A stretch of 64,000 bases of DNA. It comes from Bradyrhizobium sp. AT1. Lineage in GTDB: Bacteria > Pseudomonadota > Alphaproteobacteria > Rhizobiales > Xanthobacteraceae. The stretch covers positions 6,199,598 to 6,263,597 of the forward strand of contig NZ_JXDL01000001.1 in NCBI RefSeq assembly GCF_001590795.1. The letters are read 5' to 3'. The notes beneath the pieces were generated by a model. The model ran no database searches. It was given only the letters and a program-made list of their open reading frames with translations, and was not told the origin of the DNA. Positions 34,607 through 43,241 of the stretch are shown piece after piece. The stretch's first letter is position 1. Each line of letters opens with the position of its first letter. The position numbers and the translations under genes are program-made.

Positions 34607-35002
34607 ATGAGCGATCTGCAGGAGCCGCTCTGGATCACCTTCGAGCAGGCCGTCGCAATTCACGGTCGACAACTCCGCCGCTTCGGCGGTGCGCCGGGAT
34701 TGCGCGACGAGGGGATGTTGCGCTCGGCGCTGGAGCGGCCGATCAACAAATGGCGGTACGAACAGGCGCCGATCGATGAACTCGCCGCCGCCTATGCATT
34801 TGGCCTCGCGAAAAACCATGCATTCGTCGATGGAAACAAGCGCATCGCCTTCATGGCGATGATGGTCTTCCTCCACAAGAACGGCGTGGCCTTCAGTCCC
34901 GATCCTGCGGAAGCGACAACCATCATCCTCTCGCTCGCCGCCGGCGAAGTCAGCGAGGCGAGCCTGACGCACTGGATCCGGGATAATTGGGATTCCAAAT
35001 GA
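34607..35002 (+). CDS. doc: Doc-type (Fic fold) toxin
   Basis: 131 residues. The Fic/Doc motif is complete: NHAFVDGNKRIAF gives HxFx(D/N)GNKR. Doc toxins phosphorylate elongation factor Tu, which stops translation; that role is known for the family and assumed here. Partner is an AbrB-type antitoxin rather than the classical Phd. The 34607 ATG follows the antitoxin stop by 12 bp. No plasmid or phage markers are nearby, so this looks like a chromosomal module. Confidence 0.9.
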   Translation: MSDLQEPLWITFEQAVAIHGRQLRRFGGAPGLRDEGMLRSALERPINKWRYEQAPIDELAAAYAFGLAKNHAFVDGNKRIAFMAMMVFLHKNGVAFSPDPAEATTIILSLAAGEVSEASLTHWIRDNWDSK

Positions 35003-35099
35003 GCCGATTTGCGGGAAAACCGCGCTTGCCTGCCGTTGCCCTGCTCGAAGGTTTCGGGTATCCCAGCCCAAGAATTCGACTTTCGACTGGGGACATTCC

Positions 35100-35252
35100 A
35101 TGGCTGACCATAGCGAAGTGGCGTACACCACCGCCGACGGCAACGACTACGTTGCCCACGAGCAGACCTATGAGGGCTTCATCAAACTGGTGAAGTACGG
35201 CACGGTCTCGGTCGCGCTCATCGTCATCCTGATGGCGGTCTTCCTGACCTGA
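35100..35252 (+). CDS. aa3-type cytochrome c oxidase subunit IV-like small protein
   Basis: A 50-residue protein missed by length cut-offs: M-A-D-H-S-E-V at the start, a polar N-terminus, and a single C-terminal helix VKYGTVSVALIVILMAVFLT that ends right before the stop. It resembles the short bacterial aa3-type oxidase subunit IV found upstream of pntAA in rhizobia; this rests on recollection of the family. The start follows a 97-bp gap after the toxin gene. It lies 139 bp before pntAA, on the same strand. Confidence 0.75.
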   Translation: MADHSEVAYTTADGNDYVAHEQTYEGFIKLVKYGTVSVALIVILMAVFLT

Positions 35253-35391
35253 TCCATCGACGGCTGCATCCGCCAGCGCCGGCGGCTGCTCATAAAATTT
35301 GCATACAAGCCGGTTCCAAAACCGGTATCGAAACGTTGCGGGAGTAACGCTAAGTTCGCGTGCGCGTTTTGTCCGCGTCGCCGGAGGGCCT

Positions 35392-36519
35392 ATGAAGATC
35401 GCCGTTGCCAAGGAAATCGATCCGTCGGAGCCGCGTGTCGCTGCTTCGCCTGATACGGTGAAGAAATTCAAGGCGCTGGGCGCCGAGATCGCGGTCGAGC
35501 CGGGCGCCGGCATCAAGTCTGGTCTGCCGGATTCCGAATTCACCGCCGCAGGCGCCACCGTCAGTGCTGACGCGCTGAAAGATGCCGACATCATCATCAA
35601 GGTGAAGCGCCCCGAGGCGTCGGAGCTGTCGCAGTACAAGCGCGGCGCGCTCGTGATCGCCATCATGGATCCCTACGGCAACGAGGCGGCGCTGAAGACG
35701 ATCGCCGATGCCGGCGTCTCCGCTTTCGCGATGGAATTGATGCCGCGCATCACGCGCGCGCAGGTGATGGACGTGCTGTCCTCGCAGGCGAACCTTGCCG
35801 GCTATCGCGCCGTGATCGAGGGCGCCGAGGCCTTCGGCCGCGCCTTCCCGATGATGATGACGGCGGCCGGCACCGTGCCCGCCGCAAAGGTGTTCGTGAT
35901 GGGCGTGGGCGTTGCCGGCCTGCAGGCGATCGCGACCGCGCGCCGTCTCGGCGCCGTCGTGACCGCGACCGACGTGCGTCCCGCCACGAAGGAGCAGGTC
36001 GAATCGCTCGGCGCCAAGTTCCTCGCCGTCGAGGACGAGGAGTTCAAGAACGCCCAGACCGCCGGCGGCTACGCCAAGGAAATGTCCAGGGAATATCAGG
36101 CCAAGCAGGCCGCGCTCACCGCCGAGCATATCAAGAAGCAGGACATCGTGATCACGACCGCGCTGATTCCGGGCCGGCCCGCGCCGAAGCTGGTCAGTGC
36201 CGAGATGGTCAAGTCGATGAAGCCGGGCTCGGTGCTGGTCGATCTCGCCGTCGAGCGCGGCGGCAATGTCGAGGGTGCGAAGCCGGGCGAGGTCGTCGAC
36301 CTCGATGGCATCAAGATTGTCGGCTACACCAACGTCGCCGGGCGCGTCGCGGCCTCGGCCTCCAGCCTCTACGCGCGCAATTTGTTCTCCTTCATCGAGA
36401 CCATGGTCGACAAGAAAGAGAAGAAGCTCGCCGTGAACTGGGACGACGAGTTGGTCAAGGCCACTGCGCTCACCAAAGACGGCGCCGTGATCCACCCGAA
36501 TTTCCAGCCGAAGGCGTAA
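35392..36519 (+). CDS. pntAA: NAD(P) transhydrogenase subunit alpha, part 1
   Basis: 375 residues from ATG 35392 (KIAVAKEIDPSEPRVAASPD), with GGAGGG just upstream. It is the NAD(H)-binding dI domain: VMGVGVAGLQAIATARRLGA carries the Rossmann Gly pattern, and the RQD-like loop is in AMELMPRITRAQVMDVLSSQ. Alphaproteobacteria split the E. coli PntA into PntAA and PntAB, as here. The complex uses the proton gradient to reduce NADP+ with NADH. The longer in-frame start (35299) is not needed. Confidence 0.95.
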   Translation: MKIAVAKEIDPSEPRVAASPDTVKKFKALGAEIAVEPGAGIKSGLPDSEFTAAGATVSADALKDADIIIKVKRPEASELSQYKRGALVIAIMDPYGNEAALKTIADAGVSAFAMELMPRITRAQVMDVLSSQANLAGYRAVIEGAEAFGRAFPMMMTAAGTVPAAKVFVMGVGVAGLQAIATARRLGAVVTATDVRPATKEQVESLGAKFLAVEDEEFKNAQTAGGYAKEMSREYQAKQAALTAEHIKKQDIVITTALIPGRPAPKLVSAEMVKSMKPGSVLVDLAVERGGNVEGAKPGEVVDLDGIKIVGYTNVAGRVAASASSLYARNLFSFIETMVDKKEKKLAVNWDDELVKATALTKDGAVIHPNFQPKA

Positions 36520-36531
36520 GGAGAGATCGCC

Positions 36532-36849
36532 ATGGAGCATGTTGCACAGGTCGTCGACCCCTTCGTCTTCCGGCTGTCGATCTTCGTCCTCGCCGTCTTC
36601 GTCGGCTATTTCGTGGTGTGGTCGGTGACCCCGGCACTGCATACCCCGCTGATGAGCGTGACCAACGCGATCTCCTCGGTGATCGTGGTCGGCGCGCTGC
36701 TCGCGGTCGGCGTCGGTATGATCTCGAGCGGTTCAGGGTGGGCGCGTGGCTTCGGCTTCATCGCGCTGATCTTCGCCTGCGTGAACATCTTCGGCGGCTT
36801 CCTTGTCACCCAGCGCATGCTGGCGATGTACAAGAAGAAGGTAAAGTGA
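36532..36849 (+). CDS. pntAB: NAD(P) transhydrogenase subunit alpha, part 2 (membrane)
   Basis: 105 residues with three hydrophobic helices (VFRLSIFVLAVFVGYFVVW, ISSVIVVGALLAVGVG and FIALIFACVNIFGGF); this is the small membrane domain dII piece of the split alpha subunit. It starts 12 bp after pntAA and precedes pntB by 42 bp, forming one operon. Its ending MLAMYKKKVK is typical. The family match is secure from context and topology. Confidence 0.94.
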   Translation: MEHVAQVVDPFVFRLSIFVLAVFVGYFVVWSVTPALHTPLMSVTNAISSVIVVGALLAVGVGMISSGSGWARGFGFIALIFACVNIFGGFLVTQRMLAMYKKKVK

Positions 36850-36891
36850 CCGGCGTGCACCTCGGGGTGACGAAGACAAAGGGGACCTGAG

Positions 36892-38289
36892 ATGAACGCC
36901 AATCTGGCAGCAGTTCTTTATCTTGTGGCGGGTGTGCTGTTCATCCTGTCGCTGCGCGGGTTGTCCAGCCCGGCGACGTCGCGCCAGGGTAATTTCTTCG
37001 GCATGATCGGCATGGCGATCGCGGTCGCCACCACGCTGGCAAGCCATCCGCCGGCCGATGGTCTCGCCTGGGTGCTGGTCCTTCTCGGCATCGCGATTGG
37101 CGGCTCGGTCGGCGCGGTCATCGCGCGCCGCGTGCCGATGACCTCGATGCCTGAACTGGTCGCCGCCTTCCACTCGCTGGTCGGCATGGCCGCGGTGCTG
37201 GTCGCCGCTGGCGCCTTCTATGCGCCAGAAGCCTTCGACATCGGCACGCCCGGCAACATCCATCCGCAGAGCCTGGTCGAGATGTCGCTCGGCGTCGCCA
37301 TCGGCGCTCTGACCTTCACCGGCTCCGTGATCGCGTTCCTGAAGCTGTCCGCGCGCATGAGCGGCGCGCCGATCATCCTGCCGTTCCGCCACATCATCAA
37401 CATAGCGCTGGCGCTAGCGCTGGTGTTCTTCATCGTCGGTCTCGTCCTGTCCGGCAGCGCGTTCGACTTCTGGATGATCACCATCCTCGCGCTGGCGCTC
37501 GGCGTGCTCATGATCATCCCGATCGGCGGCGCCGACATGCCGGTCGTGATCTCGATGCTGAACTCCTACTCCGGCTGGGCCGCGGCCGGCATCGGCTTCA
37601 CGCTCGGCAATTCCGCGCTGATCATCACCGGTGCTCTGGTCGGCTCATCCGGCGCGATCCTGTCCTACATCATGTGCCATGCGATGAACCGGTCCTTCAT
37701 CTCGGTCATCCTCGGCGGCTTCGGCGGCGAAACTGCCGCGGCCGGCGGCGGCACCGGCGAGCAGAAGCCGGCCAAGCTCGGCTCGGCGGATGACGCGGCC
37801 TTCATCATGAAGAATGCGCAGAAGGTCATCATCGTGCCCGGCTACGGCATGGCGGTGGCACAGGCTCAGCACGCGCTGCGCGAAATGGGCGACATCCTGA
37901 AGAAGGAAGGCGTCGAGGTGAAATACGCCATTCACCCGGTGGCGGGGCGCATGCCCGGCCACATGAACGTGCTGCTGGCCGAAGCCAACGTGCCCTATGA
38001 CGAGGTGTTCGAGCTCGAGGATATCAACTCCGAATTCGCGCAGGCCGACATCGCCTTCGTGATCGGCGCCAACGACGTCACCAATCCGGCGGCCGAAGAG
38101 GACAAGACCTCGCCGATCTACGGCATGCCCGTGCTTCAGGTCTGGAAGGCCGGCACCGTGATGTTCATCAAGCGCTCGCTGGCATCAGGTTATGCCGGTA
38201 TCGACAATCCGCTGTTTTATCGCGACAACACCATGATGCTGCTCGGCGACGCCAAGAAAGTCACCGAGAACATCGTCAAGGCGATGTAG
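36892..38289 (+). CDS. pntB: NAD(P) transhydrogenase subunit beta
   Basis: 465 residues: eight to nine membrane helices of domain dII, then the NADP(H)-binding dIII domain. VIIVPGYGMAVAQAQHAL carries the GYGMAVAQ NADP signature, and VIGANDVTNPAAEEDKTSP is the other dIII hallmark. Last gene of the pnt operon. Together the three products form the proton-translocating transhydrogenase in the inner membrane. Confidence 0.97.
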   Translation: MNANLAAVLYLVAGVLFILSLRGLSSPATSRQGNFFGMIGMAIAVATTLASHPPADGLAWVLVLLGIAIGGSVGAVIARRVPMTSMPELVAAFHSLVGMAAVLVAAGAFYAPEAFDIGTPGNIHPQSLVEMSLGVAIGALTFTGSVIAFLKLSARMSGAPIILPFRHIINIALALALVFFIVGLVLSGSAFDFWMITILALALGVLMIIPIGGADMPVVISMLNSYSGWAAAGIGFTLGNSALIITGALVGSSGAILSYIMCHAMNRSFISVILGGFGGETAAAGGGTGEQKPAKLGSADDAAFIMKNAQKVIIVPGYGMAVAQAQHALREMGDILKKEGVEVKYAIHPVAGRMPGHMNVLLAEANVPYDEVFELEDINSEFAQADIAFVIGANDVTNPAAEEDKTSPIYGMPVLQVWKAGTVMFIKRSLASGYAGIDNPLFYRDNTMMLLGDAKKVTENIVKAM

Positions 38290-38307
38290 CGCGCGAAAAA
38301 AAAGACC

Positions 38308-38478
38308 GTGGCCATCAACAAGGAATGGCACCACGCCCATCGCATGCCGCCGAAGGCGACGCGCGAGCTGCGCATCAAATGGCACGCCGCCCATAAGGCG
38401 GCGTGCGGCTGCCGCGACGTCCCGGCGAGCCTCCGGCCCGAGGTCATGAAATTGCTGCGGAGCCGTCGCAAGCCCTGA
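38308..38478 (+). CDS. 56-residue conserved small protein, Cys-containing
   Basis: GTG start at 38308; product MAINKEWHHAHRMPPKA... ends in LLRSRRKP. Features: tryptophan-histidine pairs (EWHHAHRMP, KWHAAHKAA), a Cys-Gly-Cys motif (ACGCRDVP) and a basic tail. Short proteins with this INKEWH...CGCR pattern recur in Bradyrhizobium (from memory). The Cys and His residues hint at metal binding, which is inference. It sits between pntB and the hydrolase gene; its TGA touches the next possible GTG start (38479). Function unknown. Confidence 0.7.
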   Translation: MAINKEWHHAHRMPPKATRELRIKWHAAHKAACGCRDVPASLRPEVMKLLRSRRKP

Positions 38479-38502
38479 GTGGAAACCGGGGCCGGCCGTG
38501 CA

Positions 38503-39303
38503 ATGATCGCTATCGCCAAATGGACCGTCATCCTGCTCGTGGCCGTCTATCTGGCCGGGCTCGTCCTGCTGTATGTCCGGCAGCGCGAGATGCTGTTTCC
38601 CATACCGACGATTGAGCGAACCTCGCCCGATGCGGCGGATTGTCCCGAGGCGGAGGAGCATGTCCTGACCACCTCGGATGGCGAGAAGGTCATTGTCTGG
38701 CACGTGCCGGCGAAACCCGGTCGTCCCGTGATCCTGTATTTTCCGGGTAATGGCGATTTCCTTGCCGGTCGTGTCAGCCGCTTCAAGGCCATGACGGCCG
38801 ATGGCGCCGGCCTCGTCGCACTGTCCTATCGCGGCTATGCCGGCTCGAGCGGCGCGCCGAGCGAGCAGGGCCTGTTGCGCGACGCCGCCGCAGCCTACGC
38901 TTTCACCAGCGCGCGCTATGGGGCGGACCGAATCGTCGCCTGGGGATTTTCGCTCGGGACGGGCGTGGCGGTCGCGCTTGCCTCCGACCACGCCATCGGC
39001 AAATTGATCCTGGAGGCGCCGTACACCTCGACGGTCGATATTGCAGCATTGGCCTTCCGCTACGTGCCGGTGCGCCTGCTCATGCGCGACCAGTTTCGCT
39101 CCGACGAACGGATCGCGCGCGTCACGGTGCCGCTGCTCGTGATGCATGGCACCAATGATCTTGCCATTTCGATCCTGTTCGGAGAGCGTCTGTTCGCGCT
39201 CGCGCATGAACCGAAGCAGTTCGTTGGTTTTGCGGGCGGCGGACATGACAATCTCGATAGTTTCGGTGCGGTCGAAACGGCAAGGCGCTTCATTGGATAT
39301 TAA
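38503..39303 (+). CDS. Alpha/beta hydrolase, membrane-anchored (ABHD13/BEM46-like)
   Basis: 266 residues from ATG 38503; GTG 38479 also possible. An N-terminal membrane helix (AKWTVILLVAVYLAGLVLLY) is followed by LFPIPTIERTSPD and the alpha/beta-hydrolase core: VILYFPGNGDF, the nucleophile elbow GFSLGTGVA, VMHGTNDLAI with the acid, and GGHDN with the His. This layout is that of the ABHD12/13 family of anchored lipases and peptidases, whose substrates vary. Its C-terminus overlaps the antiporter reading frame by up to 59 bp. Confidence 0.87.
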   Translation: MIAIAKWTVILLVAVYLAGLVLLYVRQREMLFPIPTIERTSPDAADCPEAEEHVLTTSDGEKVIVWHVPAKPGRPVILYFPGNGDFLAGRVSRFKAMTADGAGLVALSYRGYAGSSGAPSEQGLLRDAAAAYAFTSARYGADRIVAWGFSLGTGVAVALASDHAIGKLILEAPYTSTVDIAALAFRYVPVRLLMRDQFRSDERIARVTVPLLVMHGTNDLAISILFGERLFALAHEPKQFVGFAGGGHDNLDSFGAVETARRFIGY

Positions 39304-40735
39304 ACGACCTGTCACGCGGCTCCGGGGCGTCTTCCTCCTTGCCGTCTTCATCTTGTTGCCGCAGCAGGCATGGGCAGCCACCGGGCTCCACGGTGCGGCG
39401 ATGCGCTGGCCCTATGCGCTGCCCTTTGCCGGTCTGTTGCTGTCGATCGCGCTCGGGCCGCTGTTGTTTCCGAAGATCTGGCACCACCATTACGGCAAGA
39501 TCGCCGCCGCCTGGTCGCTGGCGGCGCTGGTCTCGCTGGTGATTTTTGCCGGAGGCGCGGCGACGCTGGCGGCGCTCGTGCATGCTCTGCTCGCTGAATA
39601 TCTCGGCTTCATCGTGCTGCTGTTCTCGCTCTATGTCGTGGCGGGCGGCATCCTCATCACCGGCGACATCAAGGCCACGCCGGCGATCAATGCCGGCATC
39701 CTCGCGCTCGGCACACTGGGTGCGAGCATCGTCGGCACCACGGGTGCCGCGATGATCCTGATTCGTCCGCTGATCCGGGCCAACCGGCCGCGGCGCCACA
39801 ACGCTCATGTCATCGTCTTCTTCATCATCCTGGTTGCCAATGTCGGCGGCGCGTTGAGCCCGCTCGGCGATCCCCCATTGTTCGTCGGTTTCCTGCACGG
39901 CGTCGACTTCTTCTGGACCACCCGGACCATCTGGCTGCAGACCGCGGTCGTGGCCGGATTGCTGCTTGCCATCTTCGTCGCCGTCGACGTCTGGCGCTTC
40001 CGCAGCGAGCCTTTGCTCGACGACGCCGGCCCCGGCAAGCCCGTCCGCATCCGCGGCCTCGTCAATCTCGTGCTGATAGCCGCCATCGTCGCGACCTTGC
40101 TGGCCTCGGCGATGTGGAAGCCCGGCATTGCCTTCGACGTTCTCGGAACGAAGTTCGAACTGGAGGATATCGCGCGCAATCTGGCGCTGCTGGCCATCGC
40201 GGCGCTGTCGGTGTGGCTGACGCCCGACGAGCACAGGCAGGCCAACGGCTTCACCTGGGAGCCGATCCGCGAGGTCGCAAAGCTGTTCGCGGGCATCTTC
40301 GTCGCCATCATCCCGGTCATTGCCATGCTCAATGCCGGCCATGACGGCGCCTTCGCCTGGCTGTTGTCGGCGGTGACGGGGCCGGATGGTGCGCCGCGCG
40401 AGGTCGCCTATTTCTGGTTCACCGGCCTGATGTCCGCGTTCCTCGACAATGCGCCGACCTATCTGCTGTTCTTCGAGCTCGCCGGCGGCGACCCGCAAGT
40501 GCTGATGCATCAGCTGTCGGGCACGCTCGCCTCGATCTCCATGGGCGCGGTCTACATGGGCGCGCTCACCTATATCGGCAACGCGCCGAACTTCATGGTG
40601 AGCAGCATTGCCAGCGAGAACGGCATCGAGATGCCGAGCTTCTTCGGCTATTTCCTGCGGGCCGGCGCCGTGCTGATCCCGCTGTTCCTGCTGCTGACGC
40701 TGCTGCCGGTGGCGCCGATCCTGCGCTGGCATTGA
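39245..40735 (+). CDS. Sodium/proton antiporter-like permease (ArsB/NhaD / CitMHS superfamily)
   Basis: About 496 residues and 11-12 helices. It has VANVGGALSPLGDPPLFVG and TGLMSAFLDNAPTYLLFF, loop motifs typical of the ion-transporter superfamily's sodium antiporters, plus NAPNFMVSSIA. The start is uncertain: ATG 39245 overlaps the hydrolase gene by 59 bp, and TTG 39293 would leave almost no overlap and expose the leader GVFLLAVFILLPQQAWAA. Ion specificity cannot be read; sodium/proton exchange is the usual assignment. Confidence 0.82.
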   Translation: MTISIVSVRSKRQGASLDIKRPVTRLRGVFLLAVFILLPQQAWAATGLHGAAMRWPYALPFAGLLLSIALGPLLFPKIWHHHYGKIAAAWSLAALVSLVIFAGGAATLAALVHALLAEYLGFIVLLFSLYVVAGGILITGDIKATPAINAGILALGTLGASIVGTTGAAMILIRPLIRANRPRRHNAHVIVFFIILVANVGGALSPLGDPPLFVGFLHGVDFFWTTRTIWLQTAVVAGLLLAIFVAVDVWRFRSEPLLDDAGPGKPVRIRGLVNLVLIAAIVATLLASAMWKPGIAFDVLGTKFELEDIARNLALLAIAALSVWLTPDEHRQANGFTWEPIREVAKLFAGIFVAIIPVIAMLNAGHDGAFAWLLSAVTGPDGAPREVAYFWFTGLMSAFLDNAPTYLLFFELAGGDPQVLMHQLSGTLASISMGAVYMGALTYIGNAPNFMVSSIASENGIEMPSFFGYFLRAGAVLIPLFLLLTLLPVAPILRWH

Positions 40736-40785
40736 ATCTGCCAGCCGATTTGCTACTGCTCGGCTGACATGATTGGATCCGGTGG

Positions 40786-41883
40786 ATGAGCGCCCAAAAT
40801 CCGATGCCCCGGTCATCCTGGATCTTCCCGGCGCTGGCCGTGCTGTTGTTCGCAGCCGTCAGCGCGACGGATTACGTGTTCACGCTGTCGCCGAGTGGGC
40901 TCGTCTTCGCCATCGTCCTCCTGGTCATCCTGTTCGGCGCGGTGTTCGCCGCGGTTCATCATGCCGAAGTGATCGCGGAGCGGGTCGGCGAACCCTATGG
41001 CACGCTGGTGCTGACGCTCTCGGTGACCATCATCGAGGTGGCGCTGATCACCACGATCATGCTGGGCGACAAGCCTGCGCCGGCACTGGCGCGTGACACC
41101 GTGTTCGCCGTGGTCATGATCGTCTGCAACGGCCTCGTCGGGCTCTGCATCTTCATCGGCGGCCTGCGCTATCGCGAGCAGGGCTTTCAGCTCTCCGGCG
41201 CCAACGTCTATCTCAGCGTCCTGTTCGCGCTCGCGACCATCACCCTGATCATGCCGAACTACACGACCAGCACGCCGGGGCCGGTCTATTCGACGGCTCA
41301 GCTCGGTTTCGTCGACGTGGTCACGCTCGCCCTGTACTCCGTGTTCCTCTACACCCAGACCGTCCTGCACAAGGATTACTTCGTTCACGAGCGGGCGGAG
41401 GGGGAGAGCGGCGAGGCATATCTGTCGGGCAGGATGCTGGCGCTCAGCGCCATGCTGCTGCTGGTTGCCCTGCTGGCGGTCGTGCTGCTCGCCAAGAAGT
41501 TCTCGCTGGTGGTCGACGCCGTCGCCGCCAAGATCGGCGCGCCGCCGGCCTTTGCCGGGCTCCTGGTCGCGCTCCTGATCCTGATGCCGGAAGGTCTCGC
41601 GGCCGTCGCGGCGGCCCGCAAGAACGATCTCCAAAAGAGCATCAACCTCGCGCTGGGCTCGTCGCTGGCGACCATCGGGCTGACCATCCCGGCCGTCGGC
41701 GTCGCCACCTACGCGCTCGACAAGGAGCTCGAGCTCGGCCTCAACGCTCAGGGCAGCGTGCTCCTGCTCCTGACCTTCTTCCTGAGCATGCTGACCTTCG
41801 GCACGGGCAGGACCAATGTCCTGTTCGGACTGGTCCATATGGTGGTATTTGCGGTCTACGTGTTCATGGTCTTCGTGCCCTGA
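40786..41883 (+). CDS. chaA: Calcium/proton antiporter (ChaA-like, CaCA family)
   Basis: 365 residues. Two alpha-repeats of the CaCA superfamily face each other: GEPYGTLVLTLSVTIIEVAL in the first half and LILMPEGLAAVAAARKNDLQ...GSSLATIGLTIPAV in the second. The acidic residues in these repeats form the cation site. In E. coli ChaA extrudes Ca2+ and also Na+ or K+ at high pH. A 50-bp gap separates it from the upstream antiporter, so the two could be co-expressed. Confidence 0.92.
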   Translation: MSAQNPMPRSSWIFPALAVLLFAAVSATDYVFTLSPSGLVFAIVLLVILFGAVFAAVHHAEVIAERVGEPYGTLVLTLSVTIIEVALITTIMLGDKPAPALARDTVFAVVMIVCNGLVGLCIFIGGLRYREQGFQLSGANVYLSVLFALATITLIMPNYTTSTPGPVYSTAQLGFVDVVTLALYSVFLYTQTVLHKDYFVHERAEGESGEAYLSGRMLALSAMLLLVALLAVVLLAKKFSLVVDAVAAKIGAPPAFAGLLVALLILMPEGLAAVAAARKNDLQKSINLALGSSLATIGLTIPAVGVATYALDKELELGLNAQGSVLLLLTFFLSMLTFGTGRTNVLFGLVHMVVFAVYVFMVFVP

Positions 41884-41904
41884 GGTGCGATAGGGGGAGT
41901 TCCG

Positions 41905-42189
41905 ATGCTTGCTGCCAAGTCCGAGGTTCAAGTCGATAATGAGGAGGTTCGGGTGACGGAATGGCGCCTTCCGCCCGGCGCCGCCACCGGGCATCACACC
42001 CACGGCATGGACTACGTCATTGTTCCCTTCGTCGCGGGGGAGATGACCATCGTGGCGCCCACCGGCGAGCGTTCCAAGGCGCAGCTTGCGGCCGGGAAAT
42101 CCTATTTCCGCAAGGCCGGCGTCCAACATGACGTACTTAACGAAACCTCAACCGAGATCGTGTTCCTTGAGATCGAGCTGAAGCCGTAA
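41905..42189 (+). CDS. Small cupin-domain protein
   Basis: 94 residues: a single beta-barrel cupin. The metal-site motif GHHTHGMDYVIVPFVAGEM matches the first cupin motif (HxH...E) in outline, and the AGVQHDVLNET segment gives the second. It begins 21 bp after the chaA stop on the same strand. Substrate or role unknown; small cupins of this type are often dioxygenase-like or regulatory domains. Confidence 0.85.
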   Translation: MLAAKSEVQVDNEEVRVTEWRLPPGAATGHHTHGMDYVIVPFVAGEMTIVAPTGERSKAQLAAGKSYFRKAGVQHDVLNETSTEIVFLEIELKP

Positions 42190-42281
42190 GTCCGGCCTTA
42201 ACACTTGCCATCGATCCGTCGCAGTTGATCCCTTACAATGCCCCAAAGTTCCCGCATCAGATCGCGCGGGGAGTGGCCGGA

Positions 42282-43226
42282 ATGCTGAAATACCTCGCTA
42301 AAATCTCGACGGATATTTTCCCCTCGGTGCTCGCGACGATCATCGGGGCGTACATCGTTAACCACTACATCAACGCCAAGCCGGCGGCTGATGCCCCTTC
42401 GGCCGTCGTGGCTCCCGCCGAAGCCGGCAAGGACGGCAAGCCGGCCGATGTGGCCAATCTCCCGGCGCCCGGCGTCAAGGCCAAAGGCATTCTCGAGAAG
42501 CATGTGACGGATAAGCCGGCGGCTGAAAAGCCTGCCGACCAGCCGTCCGTCGAGCACAAGGCCGCGGATGTCACCCCGGCCGAGGCCAGTCCGCGGGGCA
42601 AGCCGTCGGCGCGTGAGAAGGCGGCTGCCAAGTCTACGCCGACCTCAACCCCGGCCGCCACCGCTCCCGCTGCTCCGGTGGTCGAGGCCAATTCGGCGTC
42701 GGCTGCGGCGGCTCCTGCCGCCGACGCCAACGACCTCGTGCGTGCCGCGATCGAGCGCCTGCGAAAATCGCCTGAGGGCAAATCGGCTGAGGCGAAATCT
42801 TCCGAAACCAAGCCTGCCGAGTTGCGGCCGGCCGAGACCAAGGCAGCCGAGAAGCCGGCAGAGCCCGCCATGCGGGAGGCCGCACGCGCGCCGGAGGCCC
42901 CGCGCGTCATCAGTATGGAGCCGGCTACGGTCCGTCCGCTGCCGCCGCCGATCACGGTGTCGACGCCCTCATCCGAGGCCTATGGCAACGCTGGCTCCTC
43001 GTCGGCCAATCCGCCCTACACGGCCTCGGTCGGCAACGACGATCCGAATCGGATGACGCCGCCGGCTGACATTCCCGTGCCGGTGATCGCGCCGCCGCTC
43101 GATCTGCGTGCCGACGCCGGCGCCTCCTTGCCGCGGCCGAAGAAGACCAATGTCGCCGACGAGATGCTGTCGGGCATGAAGTCGATGTTCCACTCGGTCC
43201 TGCCGAAGAACTCCACCCCGGATTAA
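42282..43226 (+). CDS. Membrane-anchored Ala/Pro-rich protein of unknown function
   Basis: 314 residues from ATG 42282 (MLKYLAKIST). A single N-terminal hydrophobic helix (IFPSVLATIIGAYIVNHY) is followed by ~200 residues of Ala/Pro/Lys/Glu low complexity (EGKSAEAKSSETKPAELR and similar), then a short C-terminal segment with a conserved-looking end (DEMLSGMKSMFHSVLPKNS). It is probably an inner-membrane protein with a disordered periplasmic or cytosolic tail. No domain is recognised. Its codon use is as GC-rich as its neighbours. Confidence 0.7.
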   Translation: MLKYLAKISTDIFPSVLATIIGAYIVNHYINAKPAADAPSAVVAPAEAGKDGKPADVANLPAPGVKAKGILEKHVTDKPAAEKPADQPSVEHKAADVTPAEASPRGKPSAREKAAAKSTPTSTPAATAPAAPVVEANSASAAAAPAADANDLVRAAIERLRKSPEGKSAEAKSSETKPAELRPAETKAAEKPAEPAMREAARAPEAPRVISMEPATVRPLPPPITVSTPSSEAYGNAGSSSANPPYTASVGNDDPNRMTPPADIPVPVIAPPLDLRADAGASLPRPKKTNVADEMLSGMKSMFHSVLPKNSTPD

Positions 43227-43241
43227 GAGCGTTCGCTGCCG

